This document shows positions 15,063 to 23,842 of a stretch of 64,000 nt of DNA, piece by piece; within the stretch, counting starts at the first letter, position 1, and every line of letters starts with the position of its first letter. The stretch lies in NCBI GenBank assembly GCA_029202525.1, contig CP119325.1, positions 6,112,001 through 6,176,000 on the forward strand, in the 5' to 3' direction. A model generated the notes under the pieces. That model made no database searches, was not told the origin of the DNA, and worked only from the letters and a program-made list of their open reading frames with translations. The stretch comes from Candidatus Pseudomonas phytovorans (lineage in GTDB: Bacteria; Pseudomonadota; Gammaproteobacteria; Pseudomonadales; Pseudomonadaceae). A program made the translations under genes and the position numbers.

Positions 15063-17540
15063 TCAGAACTTGCCACGCAGTGTCAGCATGTAGTTGCGCG
15101 GCTCGCCATACCAGTTACCCCGCACACTGCTGCCGATAGTCTGGTAGTAGTGCTTGTTAAGCAGATTGTTGCCATTCAGGGCGGCAGTCCAGTTGTCGTT
15201 GATACGGTATTCGACCAGACCGTTCCACACCGCATAGCCCGCCTGCAGGTATGAATAGGGCGAGGTACCAGGGCTAAGGCTGCCGTCGGACAGGCGCGTG
15301 CGAACCGTGCCGTTGACCGCATTGCGGCTCTGGATGTTGGCGCCCAGGCCGACCTTCCAGCGCTCCAGGTCGTCTTGCAACTGGTACGTGGTAAAGAACT
15401 TGAACAGGTGCTTGGGCGTCTGGCTGCTCAAGGGCAGGCCGTTGTTGGTCGAATCTCCAGCCTGGCGCTGTTCATTGATGTTGTAGGTGTAGCCTGCGGA
15501 CATCTGCCAGCCTTCGGCCATTTCACCACTGATTTCTGTATCCCACCCGCGGCTGATGACCTCGCCGCCTGCGGCGTAGCAGCAGTTGTTGGTGGGGGTA
15601 TCGGCATACTCGACCAGAACCGCTTCGTTCTCACGTTTGGTGTAGTAGACGGCACTGGAGAAGTTTAAACGGCCTGCGTAAAACGAGCTTTTTACGCCGA
15701 ATTCGTAGGTCTTGCCTTCGATCGGCTTGAGTTGGGATTCGCCAAACGACAGATAATTGGTCTGCGGTTTGTAGATTTCGGCGTAGCTGGTATACAACGA
15801 CCAGTTGTCGTTCAGGTCATAGATCAGGCCACCATAGGGCGTGACGACACCACTGTTCTTGCCACCCAGGCCAAAGGTTGAACCAAAGTCTGGCACGACG
15901 CTGACTTGAGTATCCTCATAGTCGTTGTAACGGGCGCCGATTATCATCTTGAGTGGGTCGGCCAAGCGCGCTTTGAGGGTTATGTAGCCGCCCGTCTTCT
16001 TGGTGTCCCACTCCGGATATTCATAATACAAAGTTGGTTTGACCGGCTTGGGTAATGCGTTGACGTCGGTGCTGAATACATCCACCGCCACGGCCGGCGA
16101 GTTACGGCTGTAGTCGGCATAGTATTTGTGAATGTTCTCGTGATCGGCTCCGATTACCAGTTCATGCTCGCGGCCAAACGCCTCAAAGGTGCCGTGCACA
16201 TTGGCGGCTAACAAGTTCTGCTCGTTCTGGAACTCGCGCAGGGTCCTGGAGAAGTTCGTCCCAGTACCGGTTACCGGATTAAGCGCTGTGGTCACTTGGC
16301 CGAGATCATGATGGGCATCGTACTTGGTATAGGTGTAGCTGGCGTCTGCCTTCCATTGATCGTTGAGGTTGTGCTCTACCTTGATGAAACCCTCAATGGC
16401 TTGCGAGTTGGCCGAAGACCAGTCGGCAGCCAGGGAGGTAGCGCGCGAAAGGCCAAGGTCTTCGCCGGTGCTATAACGCACAAGGCCATTGTCCCAATAG
16501 CCGTCCATGTCGCGCTTTTCGTAACTCCCGCCGACGGTCACCAGGGTATCCGGTGTCACGTCTGCTTCCAGCACACCGAAAAATGCCTGCTTCTGGCTGT
16601 CGGCACCGTCATAAAAGTAGCCCCGGTCTTCATAGGCCGCAACGAAGCGGCCGCGTAAGCGCCCATCGAAGCCCATCGGCCCTGTCACATCGACCTCCTG
16701 GCGGTAGTTGTCCCAGCTGCCAGCGGACGTTGCCAGCTTCACCTGGGCATGGTCCAGGGCACGCTTGCGCACAAGGTTGATTGTGCCTCCAGGCTCGCCA
16801 GTGCCTGAGTTGAGGCCATCTGCCCCACGCAGGATCTCGATATGATCGTACTGGATCATGTCGGGCAATGACTGGTACGACTCTTCGCGCATGTTGGGTG
16901 CGCCACCATCGGTGGTGACGTTGGTGATCTTGAAACCGCGGGAATAGATAGACACGTCGTTGTCATTGCCGCCCACCAGCGTGATACCCGTGGCCTGATT
17001 GAGCACCTGCCCGATATTGTGCAGGCCTTGGTCCTCAATGCGCTGGCTACTGACCACGGATACTGACTGAGGGATTTCTCGCATCGCGGTTGGTGTCTTG
17101 CCGCCCACGCTGACAGCGCCAGCAGTGTAAGAGCCGGTGTTTTCAGTCATTAACCCGAGTTCCTGGCTCTTGATCATCGTTGCGCCCAGTTCCACTGCTT
17201 CGCCGGCCACCGGCACTTTCTCTATCAGCAGCATATCCCCGCTGAACGTGGCCTTCAGGCCGCTGCCGCCGAGTAACCGTTCGATCCCTTCGCTGGCACT
17301 GAACTGCCCGTACAGGCCGGTGCTCTGCTGGCCATTCAGCACTTCGCTAGCCACCATCAGCCGCAGGCCTGCCTGGTTGGCAAAACGCGTCAAGGACTGG
17401 TCCAGTGGGCCAGACGGAATGTTGAACGTGCGGCTGACCAGCTGCGTACTGCTGGCTGCCAGCGTCACGGTACAAACAGCCAAGGTCGCGGTGCTGGCGA
17501 TAGCCAGGCTCAAGGCAGTGCGGCGAATCAGGTGCTGCAT
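15063..17540 (-). CDS. TonB-dependent ferric-siderophore receptor with signalling domain (FpvA-like)
   Basis: An 825-aa outer-membrane receptor. After a signal peptide (ending near TLAASS) comes an STN signalling domain (about 35-110; FNIPSGPLDQSLTRFANQAG), then a TonB-box region, the plug (about 145-260; MREIPQSVSVVSSQRIEDQ and LRGADGLNSGTGEPGGTINLVRKR) and a 22-strand barrel ending in the aromatic LRGKF. This form both imports a ferric siderophore and signals through FecR to an ECF sigma factor. Its fecR and fecI lie directly upstream. AGGGGAAG precedes ATG 17540. The closest recognisable type is ferripyoverdine/hydroxamate receptors; the ligand is not known. Confidence 0.92.
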   Translation of the reverse strand: MQHLIRRTALSLAIASTATLAVCTVTLAASSTQLVSRTFNIPSGPLDQSLTRFANQAGLRLMVASEVLNGQQSTGLYGQFSASEGIERLLGGSGLKATFSGDMLLIEKVPVAGEAVELGATMIKSQELGLMTENTGSYTAGAVSVGGKTPTAMREIPQSVSVVSSQRIEDQGLHNIGQVLNQATGITLVGGNDNDVSIYSRGFKITNVTTDGGAPNMREESYQSLPDMIQYDHIEILRGADGLNSGTGEPGGTINLVRKRALDHAQVKLATSAGSWDNYRQEVDVTGPMGFDGRLRGRFVAAYEDRGYFYDGADSQKQAFFGVLEADVTPDTLVTVGGSYEKRDMDGYWDNGLVRYSTGEDLGLSRATSLAADWSSANSQAIEGFIKVEHNLNDQWKADASYTYTKYDAHHDLGQVTTALNPVTGTGTNFSRTLREFQNEQNLLAANVHGTFEAFGREHELVIGADHENIHKYYADYSRNSPAVAVDVFSTDVNALPKPVKPTLYYEYPEWDTKKTGGYITLKARLADPLKMIIGARYNDYEDTQVSVVPDFGSTFGLGGKNSGVVTPYGGLIYDLNDNWSLYTSYAEIYKPQTNYLSFGESQLKPIEGKTYEFGVKSSFYAGRLNFSSAVYYTKRENEAVLVEYADTPTNNCCYAAGGEVISRGWDTEISGEMAEGWQMSAGYTYNINEQRQAGDSTNNGLPLSSQTPKHLFKFFTTYQLQDDLERWKVGLGANIQSRNAVNGTVRTRLSDGSLSPGTSPYSYLQAGYAVWNGLVEYRINDNWTAALNGNNLLNKHYYQTIGSSVRGNWYGEPRNYMLTLRGKF

Positions 17541-17636
17541 GTGTCTTCCCCTGCTGAAATCAGCGAAATAAAAACCACTCTCGACAGGAAAAGACGACAG
17601 GCTGCAAAAAGCCGACAGCGCATGCCTGAAAAACTT

Positions 17637-18593
17637 TCAACGCGATGGGTGCGTCCTGGTTTCATCGCGCTCGACCACCGTCAGCCAGGGCAGCTTGCGG
17701 ATTTTTACGGGTAGCGACTGCTGCAAGAGTTGCAGCTGCGCGGCCAGGTCATCGGTACCCACCACACCGGTGACGGGCAATTGCCGGAGCGCTTCGTCGC
17801 GGACCCAGATCAGCCCAGGATGATAAGGTTTCATCGCGTCCAGCACTTCGCCCAACGAGCGATGGTTGAAAACCAGGCGGTCATGACGCCAGGCTGTCTG
17901 AGCGGCAGGGTCCACGTCAAAGGGCTGGGACAGGCCCGCAGAGTTGTAATCCAGGCCCTGGCCCTGCTGAACCTCGGTAACTTGCGCGATACCTTCTGCC
18001 AGCACGTTGACCCGCACGGCATGCTCGGTCACAGTCAGGTGGACATCTCGCTCATTGCGGCGCACATCGAATTCTGTACCCAAGGCACGGATGCGCCCGT
18101 TCGCAGCTTCGACCTCAAAAGGCCGCTGTGGGTCGGCTGCCACCTGAACATACAACTCACCGCTGTAAAGCCGCAGCAAGCGCCGCTGGCCTTCCACATC
18201 AATGTCAACCCGGGTTTGCGGGGCCAACTCCATTCGCGATCCATCGGCCAGGTGCAGGGTTCGGCGCTCACCCACACCGGTGCGCTGGTCCGCCAACCAG
18301 CCTTGGTCTGCGCCTTGCCACGTCAACCCCGCCCCTAAGCCCAGCGCCAAAAGCAGCCCCAACACAGGCACGCGTCGAGAGCGAGGGGTAGCAGGCTGCA
18401 AAGCACTGCCTAGTCGTTCCCACAATTGCTCTGCCGCCCGCGCCGCCCGTTGATGTTCAGGCGATGTATCACACCAGCACAGGTACCCCTCCCAGTCGGC
18501 TTTTTGCTCGTCACCGGAATGCAGGTCCACCAGCCATTGCAAGGCCTGTTCGCGTAAAGCGCTTTGGCTTGATTGGGAAGAGCCAGGTTTCAT
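17637..18593 (-). CDS. fecR: FecR-type anti-sigma factor / iron signal transducer
   Basis: A 318-aa FecR-family protein. The cytosolic N-terminus has the ALQWLVDLHSG and WEGYLCWCDTSPEHQRAARAAEQLW motif typical of the sigma-binding DUF4880 domain. One membrane segment follows (about 88-105, VPVLGLLLALGLGAGLTW), then the periplasmic FecR domain (GERRTLHLADGSRMELAPQTRV, FDVRRNERDVHLTVTEHAV) and an STN-like C-terminus that contacts the receptor. It relays siderophore occupancy from the receptor to the sigma factor encoded just before it. It abuts fecI with no gap, and 96 bases separate it from the receptor gene. Confidence 0.93.
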   Translation of the reverse strand: MKPGSSQSSQSALREQALQWLVDLHSGDEQKADWEGYLCWCDTSPEHQRAARAAEQLWERLGSALQPATPRSRRVPVLGLLLALGLGAGLTWQGADQGWLADQRTGVGERRTLHLADGSRMELAPQTRVDIDVEGQRRLLRLYSGELYVQVAADPQRPFEVEAANGRIRALGTEFDVRRNERDVHLTVTEHAVRVNVLAEGIAQVTEVQQGQGLDYNSAGLSQPFDVDPAAQTAWRHDRLVFNHRSLGEVLDAMKPYHPGLIWVRDEALRQLPVTGVVGTDDLAAQLQLLQQSLPVKIRKLPWLTVVERDETRTHPSR

Positions 18594-19106
18594 TCAGTCT
18601 TCCATCATCCCCAAGCGGCTGGCGATGTGGCTCAGAGCACGCATGATGTACTTGCTCACCATGCTTGGCGACACACCGAGGCGTTCGGCGATTGCTGCAT
18701 GCCCCAAGCCCTCAAGCCGGTTCAGCAACAGCGCGTGCCGGCAGTTTTCAGGGAGTTGGCCAAGCGCCTGATGCAGCAAACGCAATTGCTCGCGCAGCAG
18801 CAAAAGTTCTGCCGGCCCCGGGGCTGGATCGAGCAGTTCGTCCTGCAGGTCTTCCAGCGCTGCCTGGCTGCCACGGCGGGCGCGGCCGCGGCAGAAGTCG
18901 ATGATCAGGTTGCGCATTACCCGGATCAGAAAGAACTGTGGATTACAGATGGTATCGGTCCGGGCCTGACGGTCCAGGCTTACATACCGCAGGAACGTGT
19001 CCTGCGTAAGGTCGGCGGCCAGCTCACGATCACCCAGGCGACGGTATGCGATTTGCTGGAGTTCGCGGTGGTAAAGGCGAAATAAACGCTCCATGTTGTC
19101 AGCCAC
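18594..19106 (-). CDS. fecI: FecI-type ECF sigma factor
   Basis: A 170-aa extracytoplasmic-function sigma factor: region 2 (LFRLYHRELQQIAYRRLGDRELAADLTQDTFLRYV, then FFLIRVMRNLIIDFCRGRARR) and region 4 (LGQLPENCRHALLLNRLEGLGHAAIAERLGVSPSMVSKYIMRAL). It would direct RNA polymerase to the downstream receptor promoter when iron-siderophore binds. I chose GTG 19106 because GGAG (19113-19116) precedes it by six bases. The longer frame starting at 19190 would run through the Fur-like box. First gene of fecI-fecR-receptor. Confidence 0.92.
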   Translation of the reverse strand: MADNMERLFRLYHRELQQIAYRRLGDRELAADLTQDTFLRYVSLDRQARTDTICNPQFFLIRVMRNLIIDFCRGRARRGSQAALEDLQDELLDPAPGPAELLLLREQLRLLHQALGQLPENCRHALLLNRLEGLGHAAIAERLGVSPSMVSKYIMRALSHIASRLGMMED

Positions 19107-19157
19107 TGCGCACTCCGAATGTGTGAAAGACACCTGAACGCGGGGCAGGATACTGGC

Positions 19158-19176
19158 TGTGAGAATCATTCGCAAT
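19158..19176 (-). promoter_or_regulatory. Fur-like box upstream of fecI
   Basis: TGAGAATCATTCGCA on the plus strand (TGCGAATGATTCTCA on the gene strand) resembles the Fur repeat GATAATGATAATCATTATC. It lies 52-70 bases before the GTG start of the ECF sigma gene, as expected for iron repression. Confidence 0.65.
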
Positions 19177-19209
19177 GTGAGCGAGTTCAAGCCGATCGCG
19201 CCCCGGCCC

Positions 19210-22149
19210 TCAGAACCGCGTCACTACCCCCACCCGCAACGTCCGCCCCGGCGCCGGCATAAAGCTTTGCGCCAGCGGGTCCAGGTAGTAGCGGTCGGTC
19301 AGGTTCTGCAGCGAGGCATTCACCTCGGTGTTCTCCAGCAACTTGTACTTGAGGAACAGATCGAACAGCGCCACCGAGCGGTATTCAACTTGCGGCGTGG
19401 TGGCGCCGGACTGCCAGGGCTTGTCGAGGGTGTTGGTGGGCCCGGAGGTGTAGGTTACCCGTCCACCCACAGTCAGTGCCTCGTCGAAGAAGCGTACGCC
19501 GCTGGTCAGGTTGGCGGAAAACCGTGGCGGGTTCTGGGTGTTGGTGTAAGAGCCCATGAAACTGCCCGGCGTACAGTTGGGCGTGTTCTCGGTCTTCTGG
19601 TACGGGTTGGCCGTGGCGCGCAGTTTGCCGGCGAATTCCGCGTCGCAAGTCTCGGTCTTCAGGTAGTAGGTGGCCGAGAGATCGGCGAACACACGGCCGG
19701 CGTCGTAGTGCGATTGCAGCTCAAGGCCGCGGGTGCTGAAGCTGTCGGTGTTGCTGAAGGTCATCAGGCCCCAAAGCCCTGGGCTTGGGTCGTAGTAGCG
19801 GGTGATGTAGTTCTTGATCACGTTGTCAAAGTAGGCAAGCTTGATCGCGGCCGAATCGTGTTCGGTAAACAGGTTGTCGCGCAGCGCACTGACGCCGATC
19901 TCCCAGCTTTGCGAGCGTTCGGGCTTCAGGCTTTTGCCGGGGGCGACTTGCTGGGTGCCTTGGCTGGTTTCGAACAGGGATGGCAGGCGCAGGCCTTGGG
20001 TGTAGGTGACGTAGAAGAACGTGTCGGGCATCAGCTCGACGTTGATGCCGAATGCCGGCGAGAAGCCGCCGCCACTGCTGCTGCCCTGCGGGCTGTGGTC
20101 GTAGCCGGTGACCACGCTGCTGATGCCTTCGGGGTTGACGTCCACGCTGGTGGCGCCGAAGTCGTTGAAGCGCACGCCATTGAACGGCTCGTTGCTGTTG
20201 CCGAAGACGATGCCGTTGTTCAGCCTGGGGTCGGTGGCATCGGTGTACTGGCCGTTCTGGTCGGGGAACCAGGTCATGCTGCCCCAGCCTTTCGGGCCAC
20301 TTGCCGAAATGTATCGTACCTCGCGGTCCTCACGCCGGGCGGTGGACAGCACGGTGTTGTCCTTGGTGTGGAAATGGCTGTAACGGCCACCACCCCACAA
20401 GGTCAGTTGCTCGATCGGCTGGTACTCGAGCTTGCCGTTGAAGCTGAACTCCTGCCGGGAGGCATCGCGCAGGGTGCGGTTGGCGTCAATGTCATGCTGG
20501 GTGATGAGCACACTTTTCTGCGGTTGCAGGTCTTCGAGCTGGAAGGCACCACCCAGGTCGAGCTTGAAGTCACCATGGGCCGTCTCGAACCGGGAGACGT
20601 TGTTCAGGTCGCCACCAATACGGCGGTTGTCCTGGCGGGTCCAGCTGCGGTCAGTACGAAACAACTGCGAAACAGGCGCCGTCCAGGCCGAACTCAACAA
20701 GCTCGTCGTGGCATCGGTCATCCACAGGTTGCTGGTCAGGTCGACCCACGGATTGCCGGCAGGCAGGTAGTGATAGCGCGCCGTGTAGGTATCGATCTTC
20801 ACCTCGCCCAAGGGGTACTGGTAGATACCCGCAGTGCCGAAGCGGTAGATGTCGGAAGGCATGATCTCGGCAGTGCGGCCGTCGTAACGGCGATAGCCCA
20901 GGTCCAGCGTATGGTCGTCGGCTATCCGCCAGGTCGCCTTCAACAGGTACGAGTCGGTTTTCGATGAAGAGTTGAGCACTTCCTCGCCGGCGTTGTAGGT
21001 CATCGCCACGCTCGGCTGCTCCCGGCCGTCTTCATCATGGATGCGGTAGCGGTCCTGGCCCTTCTTGCCGGAAAAGTAGTTGCCCTGGTTGCGGTGTGCA
21101 TACGCCGCCACCACGTCCAGCCGCTCGGTGGTGAAGGCAAAAGCCGCGCTGCCAGATTCGGCTTCGGAGCCAAACAGGCTGCCGCGGCTGTCGCGTGGGG
21201 GCGCCGACAGGCTTTCATCTTTGGAACTGGAGCTGCGGTGAACGGGGGCTACGCCGTTGTCCCAGAAATCGCCCTTGAGGCGTACGCCGACCTGGTTACC
21301 GTCCACCAGAATGTCCTGCACACCGATCGTCTGCATCTCCACCGTGCCGCCAATCGCCCCGGACCTGGTTGACGGCCCTTTGTTCACAGTCAGGCTGCTG
21401 ATCAGGTCGGGGTCGATATAGCTGCGCTGCTGGGTACCGCCATAGCCTCGGTAGACATCCAGGGCCTGCTCGGAACCATCGACCTTGACGGCCACCCGGC
21501 TCTGGCCCTGGATGCCGCGGATGTTGACGTCCAGGGCGCCACCATTGCGGGTGTCACCCACCTGCACGCCGGGGACGCCGTTAAGCAGGTCGCCCGCCGA
21601 GACCCGGCCGAAGCGGTCGATCTGCTCGCTGGTCAGGTGCACTGACGAACGCGGCGCCCTGTAGGTATCCGCCTGCGGGCCCTGGGCGGCGGCCTCGACC
21701 ATTGTCGGCGACAACTCTGCCGCAGCACGGGCAGCCGTACCCTGCTCCATCAACACGTAGCTCCCGGTAGCACTTGGCACCAGCTGCAACCCGGTGTTGG
21801 CGAGCAACCGCTGCATGCCCTCGCTGACCGTGTACCGCCCTTTCAGGGCGGGCGCGGTTCGCCCGCGGGTGAGCTCAGGCTCGTACGACACCAGCAGCCC
21901 GGACTGGCTGCTGAAGCTGCCCAGCGCAGCGCCCAAAGGGCCTTGGGCAATGTTGTAGTCACGCAGCGTGGCGTCGTCCAGGCGGGTAGCCGTGAGCGCA
22001 GCCTTGTCGGCACCCTGGGCCAGAACCACGCTGGTGTTCAACAGGCCTGCGCCGCAGCAACTGATCATCGTGCAACGCAGGGCAAAGGTGATGGGCGACA
22101 GGCAAGGCCGAGGGCGCGGAGCAGGTGAAGGACAACGTACTGGGAGCAT
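19210..22149 (-). CDS. Large TonB-dependent receptor with signalling domain, ligand unknown
   Basis: A 979-aa outer-membrane receptor. The export signal is unusually long (LSPITFALRCTMISCCGAGLLNTSVVLAQ, ending near residue 45). It is followed by an STN domain (about 62-130), a plug with LLNGVPGVQVGDTRNGGALDVNIRGIQGQ and LTVNKGPSTRSGAIGGTVEMQT, and a long barrel ending in GVVTRF. The plug resembles the haem/haemoglobin/transferrin receptor group, but the FRAP...NPNL haem motif is not present: the equivalent reads LRLPSLFETSQ...LKPE. The divergent fecI-fecR pair suggests its own surface signalling. A haem, haemophore or unusual siderophore ligand is possible; I cannot decide. ATG 22149 is preceded by GAGCGAGAAAAG. 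Confidence 0.88.
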   Translation of the reverse strand: MLPVRCPSPAPRPRPCLSPITFALRCTMISCCGAGLLNTSVVLAQGADKAALTATRLDDATLRDYNIAQGPLGAALGSFSSQSGLLVSYEPELTRGRTAPALKGRYTVSEGMQRLLANTGLQLVPSATGSYVLMEQGTAARAAAELSPTMVEAAAQGPQADTYRAPRSSVHLTSEQIDRFGRVSAGDLLNGVPGVQVGDTRNGGALDVNIRGIQGQSRVAVKVDGSEQALDVYRGYGGTQQRSYIDPDLISSLTVNKGPSTRSGAIGGTVEMQTIGVQDILVDGNQVGVRLKGDFWDNGVAPVHRSSSSKDESLSAPPRDSRGSLFGSEAESGSAAFAFTTERLDVVAAYAHRNQGNYFSGKKGQDRYRIHDEDGREQPSVAMTYNAGEEVLNSSSKTDSYLLKATWRIADDHTLDLGYRRYDGRTAEIMPSDIYRFGTAGIYQYPLGEVKIDTYTARYHYLPAGNPWVDLTSNLWMTDATTSLLSSAWTAPVSQLFRTDRSWTRQDNRRIGGDLNNVSRFETAHGDFKLDLGGAFQLEDLQPQKSVLITQHDIDANRTLRDASRQEFSFNGKLEYQPIEQLTLWGGGRYSHFHTKDNTVLSTARREDREVRYISASGPKGWGSMTWFPDQNGQYTDATDPRLNNGIVFGNSNEPFNGVRFNDFGATSVDVNPEGISSVVTGYDHSPQGSSSGGGFSPAFGINVELMPDTFFYVTYTQGLRLPSLFETSQGTQQVAPGKSLKPERSQSWEIGVSALRDNLFTEHDSAAIKLAYFDNVIKNYITRYYDPSPGLWGLMTFSNTDSFSTRGLELQSHYDAGRVFADLSATYYLKTETCDAEFAGKLRATANPYQKTENTPNCTPGSFMGSYTNTQNPPRFSANLTSGVRFFDEALTVGGRVTYTSGPTNTLDKPWQSGATTPQVEYRSVALFDLFLKYKLLENTEVNASLQNLTDRYYLDPLAQSFMPAPGRTLRVGVVTRF

Positions 22150-22291
22150 GCTTTTCTCGCTCGTAGGGATTGCGCCTGCCACTGGCGGCGGGCTGTTACC
22201 TCCTCTGTCGCACGAGATCGAAAAAAGGATATGAATGAACGGGCAAGGGCCGAATTTACCGAACTGGCCTTGTGACTTGAGCAATTCTAGT

Positions 22292-22310
22292 GATAATGGT
22301 TTGCATTTGC
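22292..22310. promoter_or_regulatory. Fur-like box between the large receptor and the second fecI
   Basis: GATAATGGTTTGCATTTGC matches the 19-bp Fur consensus at 13 positions. It lies 29 bases before the second fecI start in the 189-base divergent region. Confidence 0.7.
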
Positions 22311-22338
22311 GACAGCCTCTGAATCAATTCAATCGACG

Positions 22339-22878
22339 ATGAATGCTCCCTTCTCCCCGCCGAACAGTACCGAGCCGTGCAGCATCGAAACGCTGTACAT
22401 CGAGAATCACGCCTGGCTGCGTAACTGGCTTGCCTACCGCCTGAGGTCGTGGGGGCGCGGGGTGGCCGACGATCTGGCCCAGGATACGTTCCTGCGTGTG
22501 CTGGCCAGCCGCGAGGGCGCGCGGGCTGAACCCATCCGTCAACCCCGCGCCTACCTGACACGCATCGCGAACTGCGTGCTGGTCAGCTGGCGACGGCGGC
22601 AGTCGCTGGAGCAGGCATGGCTCGAAGCGCTGCTGTTGCTGCCTGAGCCCGAGCACCCTTCGCCTGAGCTGCAATGTGTGATCCTCGAAACCCTGCACGA
22701 GATCGACGCAATACTGGACAAGCTGCGACCGCGCGCAAGGCAGGCATTCCTGATGGCGACACTGGACGGCATGAAGCACAAAGACATTGCCGTGGCCTTG
22801 AACATAGCCCTGCCGACGGTGAAGAAGTACATCCACGAGGCCTACCTGGCCTGCCTGACGCAGATGCCCGATGAATAA
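22339..22878 (+). CDS. fecI: FecI-type ECF sigma factor (second system)
   Basis: A 179-aa ECF sigma factor: region 2 (LYIENHAWLRNWLAYRLRSWGRGVADDLAQDTFLRVLA, RQPRAYLTRIANCVLVSWRRRQ) and region 4 (LDKLRPRARQAFLMATLDGMKHKDIAVALNIALPTVKKYIHEAYLAC). The WLR.WL..R pattern is that of FecI/HasI-type iron-starvation sigma factors. It overlaps fecR by eight bases and is divergent from the 979-aa receptor, whose promoter it probably recognises. A Fur-like box precedes it, so low iron should release its expression. Confidence 0.93.
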   Translation: MNAPFSPPNSTEPCSIETLYIENHAWLRNWLAYRLRSWGRGVADDLAQDTFLRVLASREGARAEPIRQPRAYLTRIANCVLVSWRRRQSLEQAWLEALLLLPEPEHPSPELQCVILETLHEIDAILDKLRPRARQAFLMATLDGMKHKDIAVALNIALPTVKKYIHEAYLACLTQMPDE

Positions 22879-23827
22879 CGGCAGTGCAACGCCCGACGAT
22901 GCCATCGCGCAGCCTGTGCTTGCCCAGGCAGCCTCGTGGCTGATGCTGATGCAGGAAGGGCCGCTGCTACCTGCCCAACAGCTCGAACTGGAACGCTGGC
23001 GGCTTGCCAGTGAGGAGCACGAGCGTGCATGGAAAAGGGCGCAGCGCCTGCTTTCACGCCTGGGCAGCCTGCCGCCAACGCTGGCCAGGCCCACCCTGCA
23101 ACGCCCGTCAGGCAGGCGCGCGGTACTGCGCGGCCTGGTGCTGCTGATGGGTGCCGTCCCACTTGGGTGGTGGGGCTGGCGCTCCCAGGCCGGGCGTTTT
23201 GCCAGTGATTACCAGACGGCTGTGGGTGAGCGCAAACACGCACGGCTCGCCGACGGCACGCAGATCATCCTCAATACCGACAGCGCCCTGGCGCTGCTTT
23301 TCGACAGCGCGCAACGGCTGCTGCACCTGCGCCGTGGCGAGGTGTACATCGTCACCGCTGCCGACCCACGGCCGCTGAAGGTGCAGACTCTGCAGGGTCA
23401 ATTGCTCGCGCTGGGCACACGGTTCAGCGTGCGCCAACTGGCCGATGAAACCTTGCTTGAGGTGTATGAAGGCGCCGTGCAGGTACGCCCCGAAGGCGCC
23501 AGCCCGGCGGCAGGCGAGAACATCATCCGCGCCGGGCAGCAGGTTCGGTTCAACCGAGAGCGTCTGGGACTTATCGAGGGGGTCCGCGACACCAGCCTGG
23601 CTTGGCAACGCGGCTTGCTGGTGGCCGATGACATGCCATTGCAACAGTGGGCGCAAGCCTTGATGCGCTACGCCGACCGGCGCCTTGAGTGCGACCCTGC
23701 GCTGGGCGAGCTGCGGGTGTCTGGCACCTTCCCGGTCGATGACCTGCCGCTGGCGTTGGCCATGCTGGCGCAGACCTACGGACTGCAGGTTCGACAGAGT
23801 GGTGGGCAGGTGATAATCGGTCGGTGA
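22871..23827 (+). CDS. fecR: FecR-type anti-sigma factor (second system)
   Basis: A 318-aa FecR-family transducer: cytosolic sigma-binding part (ASWLMLMQEGPLLPAQQLELERWRLASEEHERAWKRAQRL), one membrane segment (about 88-105, LRGLVLLMGAVPLGWWGW), periplasmic FecR domain (TAVGERKHARLADGTQIILNTDSALAL, LLALGTRFSVRQL) and a C-terminal receptor-contact domain (LRVSGTFPVDDLPLALAMLAQTYGLQV). Translation is coupled to the preceding sigma gene by an eight-base overlap. The gene is convergent with the glycosyltransferase; only 15 bases separate them. Confidence 0.93.
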   Translation: MNNGSATPDDAIAQPVLAQAASWLMLMQEGPLLPAQQLELERWRLASEEHERAWKRAQRLLSRLGSLPPTLARPTLQRPSGRRAVLRGLVLLMGAVPLGWWGWRSQAGRFASDYQTAVGERKHARLADGTQIILNTDSALALLFDSAQRLLHLRRGEVYIVTAADPRPLKVQTLQGQLLALGTRFSVRQLADETLLEVYEGAVQVRPEGASPAAGENIIRAGQQVRFNRERLGLIEGVRDTSLAWQRGLLVADDMPLQQWAQALMRYADRRLECDPALGELRVSGTFPVDDLPLALAMLAQTYGLQVRQSGGQVIIGR

Positions 23828-23842
23828 TCGGGCGGCCCGCCG

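Noticed and set aside
19107..19190. Longer start for the first ECF sigma gene
   Set aside because: It would place the Fur-like box inside the coding region and lacks a ribosome-binding site; GTG 19106 has GGAG at the correct spacing.
19159..20967. 602-codon open frame opposite the large TonB receptor
   Set aside because: Shadow of the receptor gene; no domain seen.
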